From positions 1 through 64,000 of the forward strand of contig JAPLMQ010000295.1 of NCBI GenBank assembly GCA_026386955.1: 64,000 bases of DNA. Reading direction: 5' to 3'. The notes under the pieces are model-generated. The model was not told the DNA's origin. It made no database searches and saw only the letters and a list, made by a program, of their open reading frames with translations. The stretch's first letter is position 1. Every line of letters starts with the position of its first letter. Positions 37,821-46,157 of the stretch are shown here, piece after piece. This stretch comes from Planctomycetota bacterium. GTDB lineage: Bacteria > Planctomycetota > Phycisphaerae > Phycisphaerales > Phycisphaeraceae. Position numbers and translations under genes: made by a program.

Positions 37821-38837
37821 ATGCTCATGACCACCAAGCCCATGTTCGACCTCGCCTACGCCGGCGGGTTCGGCGTCGGGGCGTTCAACGTCAACAACAT
37901 GGAGATCACGCAGGGCATCATCGAGGCCTGCGCCAAGGAGAAGTCGCCCTGCATCCTGCAGATCTCCAAGGGGGCCCGCAAGTACGCCAACATCCGCTTC
38001 CTCCGCAGGATCATCGACGCCTGCGTCGAGGAATACCCCAACGTCCCCATCGCCATCCACTGCGACCACGGCGACACGCTCGACCTGATCAAGGCCTGCA
38101 TCGCCGACGGGTACACCAGCGTGATGATCGACGGCTCGCACCATGACTTCGAGCACAACATCAAGCTCACGGCCGACGCGGTGAAGATCGCCCACGCCGC
38201 GGGCGTGGTCGTCGAGGCGGAGCTGGGGATGCTGGGCGGGATCGAGGAAGACGTCGTCGGCCTCGACGCCCACGAATACGAGAAGAACGTCGAGAAGTTC
38301 CTGACCGACCCCGAGCAGGCCCGCGACTTCTACGCCCGCACGAACATCGACTCGCTGGCGGTCGCCATCGGCACCAGCCACGGGGCCTTCAAGTTCAAGC
38401 ACGAGCCGAAGCTGGCCTTCGACCGGATCGAGAAGATCATGAAGACCTGCCCGGGGCTGCCGCTGGTGATGCACGGGTCGAGCTCGGTGCCCAAGGAGTT
38501 CATCGACCTGATCAACAAGCACGGCGGGAACATGCCCGGGACGATGGGCGTGCCCGAGGAGCAGATCGCCAAGGCGGTGCGGCAGTACGGGGTGTGCAAG
38601 GTGAACATCGACACCGACCTGCGGCTGGCGATGACCGCGAAGATCCGCGAGGTCTTCGCGACCAAGCCCACCGAGTTCGACCCGCGCAACTACCTGGGCC
38701 CGGCGCGCGACGCCATCGTCACGATGGTCCAGCGCAAGCTGCAGATGCTCAACAGCGCCGGCAAGGCCGACGCGATCATCGCCCACTGGAAGAAGCAGGG
38801 CGAGCCGATGCCTGAGGTTTACGGCGCGAAGGTCTGA
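37821..38837 (+). CDS. Class II fructose-1,6-bisphosphate aldolase
   Basis: This is a 338-residue zinc-dependent aldolase. It shows the family opening GGFGVGAFNVNNMEITQGII, the zinc and substrate motifs IAIHCDHGDT, EAELGMLGG, AIGTSHGAFKF and PLVMHGSSSVP, and the phosphate-binding VNIDTDLRLA. It cleaves fructose-1,6-bisphosphate to DHAP and glyceraldehyde-3-phosphate (or makes it in gluconeogenesis); tagatose-bisphosphate specificity cannot be excluded. The ATG at 37821 is supported by AAGGA seven bases upstream; a second ATG follows two codons later. A strong terminator hairpin lies 32 bp after the stop. Probably a housekeeping single-gene unit. Confidence 0.92.
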   Translation: MLMTTKPMFDLAYAGGFGVGAFNVNNMEITQGIIEACAKEKSPCILQISKGARKYANIRFLRRIIDACVEEYPNVPIAIHCDHGDTLDLIKACIADGYTSVMIDGSHHDFEHNIKLTADAVKIAHAAGVVVEAELGMLGGIEEDVVGLDAHEYEKNVEKFLTDPEQARDFYARTNIDSLAVAIGTSHGAFKFKHEPKLAFDRIEKIMKTCPGLPLVMHGSSSVPKEFIDLINKHGGNMPGTMGVPEEQIAKAVRQYGVCKVNIDTDLRLAMTAKIREVFATKPTEFDPRNYLGPARDAIVTMVQRKLQMLNSAGKADAIIAHWKKQGEPMPEVYGAKV

Positions 38838-38869
38838 GCGCGAGGCGCTCGACGCGATTGAAACCCAAA

Positions 38870-38896
38870 GCCCGGGCACTGCGTGCCTGGGCTTTT
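38870..38896 (+). terminator. Rho-independent-type terminator (copy d)
   Basis: The stem is GCCCGGGCAC (38870-38879), loop TGC, GTGCCTGGGC (38883-38892), then TTTT. It lies 32 bp after the aldolase stop. It is a member of the recurrent hairpin family. Confidence 0.8.
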
Positions 38897-38994
38897 GTTG
38901 TTCGTCTCCAACGCGCGGGGACGGCTTAAGCCCCTTCTCTTGGACATGTGCTCTTGTCCTTCATATCGCAGCAGGCCATGAGTGGCGACTCTTC

Positions 38995-39188
38995 GCCCCA
39001 ACGGGGCGGGTTGTGACAGCCCGGGGTGAAACCCCGGGTTGGCGCCTCCCTCCAAAGACAGAGCCCTGAAAGGGCGCGTTTGAACGATCCGCCTCGCACG
39101 GTGTCGCCCCTACAGGGCTCCAATTCATTTCGTGGCGACTCAACCCAGGGCGTTGCCCTGGGCTGTCACATGCTGCCCCGTTGGGGCA
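38995..39188. repeat. IR-E, multi-hairpin REP-like element
   Basis: This is a mosaic of palindromes arranged symmetrically: CGCCCCAACGGGGCG (38995-39009), CCCGGGGTGAAACCCCGGG (39020-39038), GAGCCCTGAAAGGGC (39061-39075), GCCCCTACAGGGCTC (39106-39120), CCCAGGGCGTTGCCCTGGG (39144-39162) and TGCCCCGTTGGGGCA (39174-39188). Outer parts mirror each other, so the whole is one large inverted repeat. Similar AGCCCTGAAAGGGCG-type repeats are widespread in planctomycetes. It fills the gap between the aldolase and the CocE-like gene (both ends converge here). Confidence 0.75.
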
Positions 39189-39211
39189 GAAGAAAATGCC
39201 TTAGCTTCCGA

Positions 39212-41026
39212 TCACGGAATGACGGGCAACACAAGGTGCGAAGGCCTCGTCTTGTCGTGCCAGATCGTCTGCCGGGCGACGGCCATCTTCGCGCTGCGGT
39301 TGGGGTGCTCGCCCGTGTTGAGGTTGCGGTCCCAGAGCGGGAAGTTGCTGCTGGTGATCTCCAGCCGAATGCAATGCCCCTTCTTGAAGAGGTTGCTGGT
39401 CACCTGCAGGTCGATCTCGTATTCGACCACAGCCCCGGGCGTGACCAGCTCCGGGCGCATCCAGTCGCCGGCGCGGAAGCGGGCCCGGATCATGCCCTCG
39501 GTGATGTTGATCGCCTTGCCGTCGGGGTGGACGTCGACCAGCCGGGCGACCCAGTCGGTGTCGGGCCCGCTGGTGGTGGCCCAGAGTCGCAGGCTGACGG
39601 GGCCGGTGACCTCGACGTCGGCCTCGAGCGGCGGGGTGGTGTAGACGAGCATGTCGGCGCGGTCCTCGTTGGGGCCCTGGTCGCAGGGGCCGCACCAGAT
39701 GAGCTTCTTGTAGAAGTCGTTCCACGGGCCGATGGAGTGGTTTCCGCCGCGGGTCATCATGGGGTTGGCGGGGTCGTAGTCGTAGCGGTCGGCGTCGCTG
39801 CCGGCGACGCCCGAGGGGGCGACGAGGCGGAGCAGGCCGTCGCCGGCGCGGGTGTTGGCGTGGCCTCCGCTGTGGAGGTAGTAGTTGGTGTAGCGCGTGC
39901 GGGCGAGCGGCCACTCGTCCTCGTCGCGCCAGGTGTTCGCGCCCATGACGAAGAGCCGCAGCGGGCGGTCGCCCAGGCCGTCGGCGGGGTGGATGCCCTT
40001 GAAGACGCGGTCGAACCACTTGCGGTAGATGCCGGTGGCGTGAAAGCCGGAGTCGGGGCCGAAGTCGACGGCGCGCTGGCCGTCGGCGGTGGGCTCGAGG
40101 CCGTGGTGGTGGCCCCACGGGCCGAGCAGGAGCTTGTGGCCCTGCGCGATCTCGGGCGTCTTGGCCTTGGCCCGCATCTGCTGCCACTGGTAGATCATCT
40201 CGGCCGGGTAGTAGTCGTACCACCCGCAGACCTGCAGCGAGGGCATGGTGAAATGCTCGTGCTTGTCGCGGATGGTGATCTGCTTCCACCAGTCGGTGCG
40301 GGTGATGTTCTCCGTCACCTCGCGCCACATGTCGCTCTTGCCGGCGCCGCAGACCAGGTCGATGGTCTCGAGCGGGAGGTGCTTGCAGAGCTTCTCGACG
40401 TCGAAGAAGCCCATGGCGCTGTTGTTGTTGACGCGCGAGCCGACGTCGAAGCAGAGCCACCAGAAGGTGAGGAAGAGGCTCATCGCGCCGTAGTTGTAGA
40501 AGCCGCGGATGAAGGCGTCGCCGGGGAGGAAGGTGGGCAGGATCGCGTCGGGCATGCCGTCCGGGACAGGCGGGCCCGCGCTGACGACCCCGCCGCGCCC
40601 CACGCCCGCGCCGGCGGCGCCGACCACGCCGAGGTATTGGATCCACCCGAGGTACGACGGCCCCATCGTGCCGACCTGCCCGTTGCACCACTCCTGCTTG
40701 CGGATCCACGCCAGCGTGTCGGGCGTGTCGGTCGTCTCATGGAGCATGGGGTAGAACTGCCCCTCGGAGTCGTTGCGCCCGCGGGTGTCCTGGCAGACGA
40801 AGACGTAGCCGTTCTTGGTCCACTGGTCCCACCCGTCGAGCCAGCCGAGCCTGCCATAGGGCGTGCGCTGGACGACGACGGGATAGCGCCCGGGCTTTTC
40901 GGGGAGGAAGATGGTGGTGGCGAGGCGCACGCCGTCGCGCATGGGGACCCAAGCCTGGCGGAGGAAGCGGCAGCCGCGGGCTTGGCCGTAGTCGACGGAG
41001 GCGACGGGAACGGATGGGTTGGTCAT
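39212..41026 (-). CDS. CocE/NonD-family hydrolase (X-Pro dipeptidyl-peptidase S15 type)
   Basis: This is a 604-residue alpha/beta hydrolase. The family opening MRDGVRLATTIFLPEKPG and QRTPYGR is followed by QDTRGRNDSEGQF, and the nucleophile serine S124 in GTMGPSYLGW. An acid in VCGWYDYYPAE and a His in LLLGPWGHHHG complete a plausible triad. The C-terminal jelly-roll (LRLWATTSGPDTDWVARLVDV, RLEITSSNFPLWDRN) is the X-Pro dipeptidyl-peptidase C-domain. Relatives hydrolyse cocaine, glutaryl-7-ACA or other acyl esters and amides. There is no signal peptide with this start. Natural substrate unknown. Confidence 0.9.
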   Translation of the reverse strand: MTNPSVPVASVDYGQARGCRFLRQAWVPMRDGVRLATTIFLPEKPGRYPVVVQRTPYGRLGWLDGWDQWTKNGYVFVCQDTRGRNDSEGQFYPMLHETTDTPDTLAWIRKQEWCNGQVGTMGPSYLGWIQYLGVVGAAGAGVGRGGVVSAGPPVPDGMPDAILPTFLPGDAFIRGFYNYGAMSLFLTFWWLCFDVGSRVNNNSAMGFFDVEKLCKHLPLETIDLVCGAGKSDMWREVTENITRTDWWKQITIRDKHEHFTMPSLQVCGWYDYYPAEMIYQWQQMRAKAKTPEIAQGHKLLLGPWGHHHGLEPTADGQRAVDFGPDSGFHATGIYRKWFDRVFKGIHPADGLGDRPLRLFVMGANTWRDEDEWPLARTRYTNYYLHSGGHANTRAGDGLLRLVAPSGVAGSDADRYDYDPANPMMTRGGNHSIGPWNDFYKKLIWCGPCDQGPNEDRADMLVYTTPPLEADVEVTGPVSLRLWATTSGPDTDWVARLVDVHPDGKAINITEGMIRARFRAGDWMRPELVTPGAVVEYEIDLQVTSNLFKKGHCIRLEITSSNFPLWDRNLNTGEHPNRSAKMAVARQTIWHDKTRPSHLVLPVIP

Positions 41027-41057
41027 GCGAGGCAGGATAGCGGAGGGGAGGCGGGGA

Positions 41058-41630
41058 TCAATCGGCGTGCGGCTTGGGCTTCATCCACTTTGGAACGTAA
41101 AACGTCTCGTCAGGAATCTTCGTGGGCAACTCGAATCCCGCCTTCGCCATCCGGCGCACGAACGGCCCGGCCGACCTTCGGTTCGCGAACTCGATGAAGA
41201 TCACATCGTGGTGGTTGAGCGTGGCGAAACATCGGCCATGGTCGGGGATCAGGTGAACGTCGTCGTCGGGCCCCGTGCAGACCATCGCCAAGTGGTAGAG
41301 CAAGGCCAGTCCTTCGTGTGACTGGCCCATGCTGAACCGCAGGGCGCCGCGACCTCCCAATGGGATGCCGAGCGCGCGCAGCACGTGTTCGTGAGCGTCG
41401 AGCGATCGCCACGTGTAGGCCGGGTTGCTCCGTCCCCAGGGAGAGAAACCCCGCTTGCAGAGATGGAAATGCGTGCGGGGCTTGAGCAGGTCCAGAACGC
41501 TTTGCAGCAGCGAGAACAGCCGCGGGGGCGGGAGCGACGTGAGGTAGAACCGATAGTCGGCCGCGGGGTTCGGAAAATGAAAAAACCCCGCCCCGGGCTC
41601 AGCGTCGAACGAAAGGCCGAGCTTGGCCAT
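41058..41630 (-). CDS. Hypothetical cytoplasmic protein
   Basis: This is a 190-residue soluble protein I do not recognise. It has no signal peptide or membrane segment. It is rich in His and aromatic residues (HFHLCKRGFSPWGRSNPAY, VHLIPDHGRCFATLNHHDV). It lies between the CocE-like gene and the small DUF4870 gene on the same strand, with gaps of about 30 and 60 bp, so co-transcription is possible. Coding status is supported by length and clean codon pattern rather than homology. Confidence 0.5.
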   Translation of the reverse strand: MAKLGLSFDAEPGAGFFHFPNPAADYRFYLTSLPPPRLFSLLQSVLDLLKPRTHFHLCKRGFSPWGRSNPAYTWRSLDAHEHVLRALGIPLGGRGALRFSMGQSHEGLALLYHLAMVCTGPDDDVHLIPDHGRCFATLNHHDVIFIEFANRRSAGPFVRRMAKAGFELPTKIPDETFYVPKWMKPKPHAD

Positions 41631-41693
41631 CCGGGCGACGAAGGTGGGGCGCGGGCTGAGTTTCAGAAGCGATGTCCCAGGCGCGGGTGGGAT

Positions 41694-41978
41694 TCACTTG
41701 ATCAGCCTCAGCGCGAACGGGTAGCGGTAATCCTTGCCCTCATGGGCCTTGAGCCCGGCGATGAGGGAGAGGACCAGGTTGGCGATGCCCAGAACGGGGA
41801 GCAGGATGATGCCGATGATCGTGACGATGAGCACGACGGCGGCGATCAGCATGGTGATCTGGAAATTGAGCGCCTCCTTGCCCTGGCTGTTGACGAAGGG
41901 CATCGAGTCCTTCTTGACCAGCCAGATGACCAGCGGACCGATGATGGGGAAGAAGATCGCGACGATGTGGGCGAGCAT
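41694..41978 (-). CDS. DUF4870 (Tic20-like) small membrane protein, N-terminus interrupted by TGA
   Basis: As written it is a 94-residue protein with about three helices and the DUF4870 core LVIWLVKKDSMPFVNSQGKEALNFQI. The normal family N-terminus (SADERLWGMLAH-like) is encoded just upstream in the same frame, but a TGA at 42009-42011 separates it from a well-placed ATG at 42044 that has AAAGGAA before it. So the full frame would be MTQTPEVPAAG-stop-GPSADERLWGML. Either the gene is a recent pseudogene, the TGA is a sequencing error or read through, or translation starts at the poorly marked internal ATG at 41978. Function of the family is unknown (integral membrane). Confidence 0.7.
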   Translation of the reverse strand: MLAHIVAIFFPIIGPLVIWLVKKDSMPFVNSQGKEALNFQITMLIAAVVLIVTIIGIILLPVLGIANLVLSLIAGLKAHEGKDYRYPFALRLIK

Positions 41979-42215
41979 GCCCCAGAGGCGTTCATCGGCC
42001 GAGGGGCCTCAGCCGGCGGCGGGGACTTCGGGGGTCTGCGTCATGGAAGGTTCCTTTGCGGTGTTGGCTGGGTGGGTCCCGGGCGCGGAAGCGAAAAACA
42101 CGATGACGAATGGCGACAGTGTATCGGATGGAGGCCCCGGGGCAACGCCTTTTCGCCGCGCAAGCCCGGGGAAACCCCGGCCCGCCGCGCCTCAGCAGCG
42201 GTTATCATCCCCGGC

Positions 42216-43424
42216 ATGAGCGACGTCGAATCCCACCTCCAGCAACTCTCCCGCGGCGTCGAGGCGATCTACAGCCTCGAGGAGCTGCGCAAGAAACTCC
42301 AGTCCGGCAAGGCCCTGCGCATCAAGCTGGGCATGGACCCCACCGCCCCCGACATCCACCTGGGGCACAGCGTGGTCCTCCGCAAGCTGCGCCAGTTCCA
42401 GGACCTGGGCCACACGGCCGTGCTGATCATCGGCGACTACACCGCCCGCATCGGCGACCCCACCGGGCGCGACACCACCCGCCCCGTCCTCGACGAGGCG
42501 GCGATCCTCCGCAACGCCCGCACCTACCTCGAGCAGGCGGGGCGCGTCCTCGACACCTCCCCGGGCAAGATCGAGGTCCGCCACAACTCCGAGTGGCTCT
42601 CCAAGCTCTCCTTCGCCGACGTGCTCCGGCTCACCGGCATGGTCACCGTGCAGCAGATGCTGCACCGCGAGAACTTCAAGCTGCGCATGGAGCAGCAGCG
42701 CGAGATCGTCCTCAGCGAATTCATGTACCCGATCATGCAGGCCTACGACTCGGTGGTGATCAAGAGCGACGTGGAGCTGGGCGGGACCGACCAGACCTTC
42801 AACAACCTCATGGGCCGGGAGCTGATGTCGAAGCACGACATGGCCAAGCAGGTGGTCATGGTGATGCCGATCCTCGTGGGGCTCGACGGGCACGAGAAGA
42901 TGAGCAAGTCGAAGGGGAACTACGTGGCGGTGACCGAGCCGCCCGCGGAGATGTTCGGGAAGATCATGAGCATCCCCGACGCGCTGATGTCGAACTACTT
43001 CCAGTTGCTCACCGCGCTGCCGCCGGAGCGGATCACCAGCATCCTCGACTCATCGCAGACGCACCCGCGCGACGCGAAGGACATCCTCGGCCGGGTGATC
43101 GTGGAGGAGTTCCACGGGCGCGAGGGGGCGGAGCTGGCCAGCGCCGAGTTCCGCCGGCGCTTCTCGCAGGGCGGCGGCGGACTGCCGACCGACCTGGAGA
43201 CCAAGGTCGTGCCCGCGCTGGCGCAGGGGGCGATGGGGATGCTCGACCTGATCTGCGCCGTGGGCTTCGCGACGAGCAAGTCCGACGCCCGCCGGCTGGT
43301 CGAGCAAGGCGGCGTCACGCTCGACGACCAGAAGATCACCGACCCCAAGGCGACGGTGTCCGTCGCGGGCGAGGGGATCCTGCGCGTGGGCAAGCGGCGC
43401 GTCTGCAAGATCAAGGCGTCGTGA
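42216..43424 (+). CDS. tyrS: Tyrosyl-tRNA synthetase
   Basis: This is a 402-residue class I synthetase. The HIGH-type motif is DIHLGH (48-51) and KMSKS is intact (228-232, in HEKMSKSKGN). GGTDQTFNN is the tyrosine/tRNA-binding stretch typical of TyrRS. A C-terminal S4-like RNA-binding domain (ATSKSDARRLVEQGGVTLDDQKI) ends the protein. The HLGHSVVLRKLRQFQDLGH form corresponds to the TyrS2/TyrZ-like subgroup. It charges tRNA-Tyr in the cytoplasm. No ribosome site is strong before the ATG. A terminator-family hairpin follows about 45 bp after the stop, shared with the convergent motB-like gene. Confidence 0.95.
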   Translation: MSDVESHLQQLSRGVEAIYSLEELRKKLQSGKALRIKLGMDPTAPDIHLGHSVVLRKLRQFQDLGHTAVLIIGDYTARIGDPTGRDTTRPVLDEAAILRNARTYLEQAGRVLDTSPGKIEVRHNSEWLSKLSFADVLRLTGMVTVQQMLHRENFKLRMEQQREIVLSEFMYPIMQAYDSVVIKSDVELGGTDQTFNNLMGRELMSKHDMAKQVVMVMPILVGLDGHEKMSKSKGNYVAVTEPPAEMFGKIMSIPDALMSNYFQLLTALPPERITSILDSSQTHPRDAKDILGRVIVEEFHGREGAELASAEFRRRFSQGGGGLPTDLETKVVPALAQGAMGMLDLICAVGFATSKSDARRLVEQGGVTLDDQKITDPKATVSVAGEGILRVGKRRVCKIKAS

Positions 43425-43468
43425 GCGAAGAGACGCCGAAGTGAATTGAAGTGCGATCAGGTTCAAAG

Positions 43469-43495
43469 CCCGGGCACTGCGGCGCCTGGGGTTTG
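43469..43495. terminator. Terminator-family hairpin (copy e), bidirectional
   Basis: CCCGGGCAC, loop, GCGCCTGGG with mismatches, followed by GTTTGA and preceded by CAAAG. It lies between the convergent tyrS and motB-like genes. It is a degenerate member of the family. Confidence 0.55.
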
Positions 43496-43503
43496 AGGCT
43501 CGC

Positions 43504-44382
43504 TCACTCGTGCGAGCGTTCAGCAGGCACGTGTTCGCCCGACGCGTGCTCGTCCGACTTGCCCTCGCCCGGCTTCTGAATCGGATCGTTCAACAGGTCA
43601 TCCGTCACCACCACCTCGACGCGCTGGTTCTGCCTATGGTCGGTGGGGTTGTAGGCCTGCTCCTTGGCGTGCTCGTTGTCGCCGCAGGCGATGATGCGGA
43701 CCTGCCTGCGGTCCATCCCGCCCTCGGAGAGGACGCGCTCGACCGCCAAGGCCCGCTCGAAGGAGAGCGTCCAGGCCTTGTCGGCCAATCGGAAGCCCTC
43801 GGCCGCGCTGACGTGGCCGCGGAGCTCGATGATCAGCCGCAGCCCCTTGATCTGGGCGGCGAAGTTCAGCAGTTGCTCGCGCGACGCGGGGCTGAGCGTC
43901 CTGGATTCGTCGTCGAACCAGACCATCCCGCCCGGAAAGTGCAGGTCGCTGGGGCGGACCGACTGCACGTCATGGTCCTTCCCGCGCACGGCGGCGTCCG
44001 TCGAGCTGCCCGAGGCCCGCTGAATCATCCGCTTGACCATGATCGCGTCCTCGGGCTTGCGCGAGGTGATCGAGACGGGGTTGTTGAAGGCCTCGCGGAT
44101 GGCGATGGAGAGGTCGACCATGTCGGCCGACTGCTCGCCGCCCTTGCCCTCGCCCTGCACGGGCTTGACGTCGGAGCCCTTGGGGCCCATGTTCATCGCG
44201 AGCATGATGACGAAGAAGCCCATCATGAGCGTGACGTTGTCGGCGAAGGAGATCAGCCATTCCGGCGCGCCCTCGTGCTCCTCGTGGCTGCCCCCGCCGC
44301 CGTGGCCTCCCCCGCCGTGCTTCTTGCCGCCGCCGTGGGAGCCGTGCTCGCCTTCGCCGTGTTTTTCTTCGTGCTCGGCCAT
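43504..44382 (-). CDS. motB: MotB-like flagellar stator / OmpA-domain protein
   Basis: This is a 292-residue protein. The N-terminal cytoplasmic segment is unusual: within 38 residues it has eight His and many Gly/Glu. One transmembrane helix follows, with the MotB-type ion-carrying Asp in LISFADNVTLMMGFFVIML. The periplasmic C-terminus is an OmpA-like peptidoglycan-binding domain (LRLIIELRGHVSAAEGF, WTLSFERALAVERVLSEGGM, DHRQNQRVEVVV). The C-terminal tail is again His-rich. With the motA-like gene 77 bp upstream on the same strand it should form the stator of a flagellar (or other proton/sodium-driven) motor. The His-rich N-terminus suggests metal binding, which is inference. Confidence 0.88.
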   Translation of the reverse strand: MAEHEEKHGEGEHGSHGGGKKHGGGGHGGGGSHEEHEGAPEWLISFADNVTLMMGFFVIMLAMNMGPKGSDVKPVQGEGKGGEQSADMVDLSIAIREAFNNPVSITSRKPEDAIMVKRMIQRASGSSTDAAVRGKDHDVQSVRPSDLHFPGGMVWFDDESRTLSPASREQLLNFAAQIKGLRLIIELRGHVSAAEGFRLADKAWTLSFERALAVERVLSEGGMDRRQVRIIACGDNEHAKEQAYNPTDHRQNQRVEVVVTDDLLNDPIQKPGEGKSDEHASGEHVPAERSHE

Positions 44383-44459
44383 GACTGGGGCTCGCGGGGC
44401 TGGTGCGGAGAATCGGTTGCGGAAAACCAGAATGCTGCGGACTCACTGCGCCAATCGGC

Positions 44460-45248
44460 TCACGCCGCGGCCTTGAGCTTCTCGCGGGTGACCGCGGGGA
44501 GGAAGGCGTACATCTTCTCGAGCATCAGCCGCGGGTTGTCGCCCGCCTGGAGGGACATGACGCCCTGGAGGGTCATCTCCCGGCTGATGAGCTCCTCGGA
44601 GGAGCGGAGCGCGAGCTTGTCGCCGATGGGGCCGCAGATGGCGTTGGCCAGGACGGTGCCGTACATCGTCGCGCAGACGGCGACCGCCAGCGACTTGCCC
44701 AGGGCGCCGATGCTGCCGCCCTCGAGGTTGCCGAACATGCCGACCTGACCGACGAGCGTGCCGACCAGCCCCCACCCGGGGCCGTAGAGCTTGATGAGGT
44801 CGAAGAACTTCTTGCCCGCCTTGTGGCGCTCCTGCATGGCCATGATCTCCATGCGCAGCGTCGACTCGATCGCGTTGGGGTCCATGCCGTCGATCGCCAT
44901 GCGCAGGCCCTTGACCAGGAATGGGTCGACGGCCTTGAGCTTCTCGGCCTCGGCCTCGAGGGAGAGGATGCCGTCGCGGCGGGTCTTCTCGGCGAGGGTG
45001 CTCATGAGCTTGACGATCTCGACCGGGTCGCGCCCGGAGTTGAACATGTACTTGCGCAGGTAGCTGCCCAGCCCGAGCACCTTGTCGAGCGGCATCGACA
45101 TGAAGACGACGCTGATGCTTCCGCCGAAGACCATCAGGAAGCCTTCCTGCGAATAGAACATCATCAGGTTGCCGTGCGACGTCTCCATGAAGACGAAGCC
45201 GAGGATGACCACGCAGATCATCAGGCCGATGAAGCTTGCCTTGTCCAT
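44460..45248 (-). CDS. motA: MotA-like stator protein
   Basis: This is a 262-residue, four-helix membrane protein. Start ATG 45248. The MotA/PomA pattern is clear: TM1-TM2 pair (FIGLMICVVILGFVFME, MVFGGSISVVFMSM), a charged cytoplasmic loop (LRKYMFNSGRDPVEIVKLM ... EAEAEKLKAVDPFLVKGL), then TM3 (YGPGWGLVGTLVGQVGMF) and TM4 (LAVAVCATMYGTVLANAICGPIGDKL). It pairs with the MotB-like gene downstream. No other flagellar genes are in the window, so involvement in another motility or transport motor cannot be excluded. Confidence 0.92.
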   Translation of the reverse strand: MDKASFIGLMICVVILGFVFMETSHGNLMMFYSQEGFLMVFGGSISVVFMSMPLDKVLGLGSYLRKYMFNSGRDPVEIVKLMSTLAEKTRRDGILSLEAEAEKLKAVDPFLVKGLRMAIDGMDPNAIESTLRMEIMAMQERHKAGKKFFDLIKLYGPGWGLVGTLVGQVGMFGNLEGGSIGALGKSLAVAVCATMYGTVLANAICGPIGDKLALRSSEELISREMTLQGVMSLQAGDNPRLMLEKMYAFLPAVTREKLKAAA

Positions 45249-45449
45249 GAATGCTCCGCCTTCCGTTGGCTGTGCCCGCAAAACGCGCGCGGGCTGTCGC
45301 CGGTCCTAGGTCCAGAATCGGCAGGACGCGGGGGCCACTTAAGCCGTTGGTGACGTTTGGGAAGAGTGGAGGCGGAACAAAACGCCCAGACGGAGGGGAA
45401 GGCGGGCGTGGGCGGCGGTTTTATCGGGCGTGGGGTGTTCGCGGTTCGT

Positions 45450-45974
45450 TCACCCACCGCCCTGCGGCGGCACCGTGCGCTCCCAATCCAATTCGAGCTT
45501 GGTGTTGGGGAACAACACCTGCTTACGTCCCTTGAGATGGGCCGTGAAGGTGCGCGGGTCGTACGTCCCGCTCATCTCCACGCGGATCTCGGCGATCTGG
45601 CCTGCCATCGGGGGCAGGCCGAAGGCCGTCACCTCCACCGACTCGGGCATCGAGAAGGCGAACCACGGGACGCTCAGGTGGACCTCGTCCAATTCGGGAA
45701 GGGCCTCCAGCGCGAGCTGGGCCCGATGGAGCTCGCGGCGCTGGGGCCCGGTCATGACCTGCCACGTGACGAGCAGCGCGAGGAGCAGGCCGAGCATGAT
45801 GCCCCAGACGACCCAGACCCCGCGCGGCAGGCGCGCGAGGCGGGCGCGCCACGTCGGGCCCTTGGGCAGGGCGCCGAAGCTGACGCTGCGCTTGCCGCGC
45901 GTCGCGCCGAGTTGCCGGGGGTTGGGGGACATCGCGGGGTTGGTTCGGGGCTCGAAGGGTTTCAGAAGACTCAC
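45450..45974 (-). CDS. Hypothetical single-pass membrane protein
   Basis: This is a 174-residue protein (GTG start at 45974; ATG at 45932 is an alternative giving 160 residues). A basic N-terminus is followed by one hydrophobic helix (VWVVWGIMLGLLLALLVTW) and a soluble, probably periplasmic beta-rich tail. No motif I recognise. It may be part of the rightmost end of the motAB region but is about 200 bp away. Neither start has a clear ribosome site. Confidence 0.55.
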   Translation of the reverse strand: MSLLKPFEPRTNPAMSPNPRQLGATRGKRSVSFGALPKGPTWRARLARLPRGVWVVWGIMLGLLLALLVTWQVMTGPQRRELHRAQLALEALPELDEVHLSVPWFAFSMPESVEVTAFGLPPMAGQIAEIRVEMSGTYDPRTFTAHLKGRKQVLFPNTKLELDWERTVPPQGGG

Positions 45975-46034
45975 GCGGGAAACGTGGGACGCCTCTGGAA
46001 CCTTATACGCCCCGCGGGGCCGGGGTGTTCCGTC

Positions 46035-46149
46035 TTGTTAGCCGGACGCGCAAGCGACGGATGTTTGAATTGGTTTTTGGGCGAGGCTCGCGCGGCTTCA
46101 CGCGGCTTCACGCGGACTAACTTCCGTCGCTTGCGCGTCCGGCTAACAA
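46035..46149. repeat. IR-C copy 1, short element with terminal inverted repeats
   Basis: Both ends carry TTGTTAGCCGGACGCGCAAG (left 46035 onward; right, inverted, ending 46149) and continue for about 27 bp. The interior includes two exact copies of CGCGGCTTCA (46091-46110). It lies between the tyrosine recombinase gene (ends at 46158) and the hypothetical membrane protein gene. Confidence 0.75.
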
Positions 46150-46157
46150 TGCCCATC

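Noticed and set aside
37821-38837. Class II aldolase as part of a fucose/rhamnose-type BMC locus
   Set aside because: It has the glycolytic FbaA-type signature, not the small fuculose-phosphate aldolase type, lacks a cargo tag and is 2.4 kb from the BMC genes with its own terminator.
38995-39188. CRISPR-like array
   Set aside because: Repeats are palindromes of differing sequence arranged symmetrically, not direct repeats with unique spacers; no cas genes are present.
46091-46110. Tandem CGCGGCTTCA repeat as a separate feature
   Set aside because: It is only two exact copies inside the IR-C element and is probably a slippage duplication.
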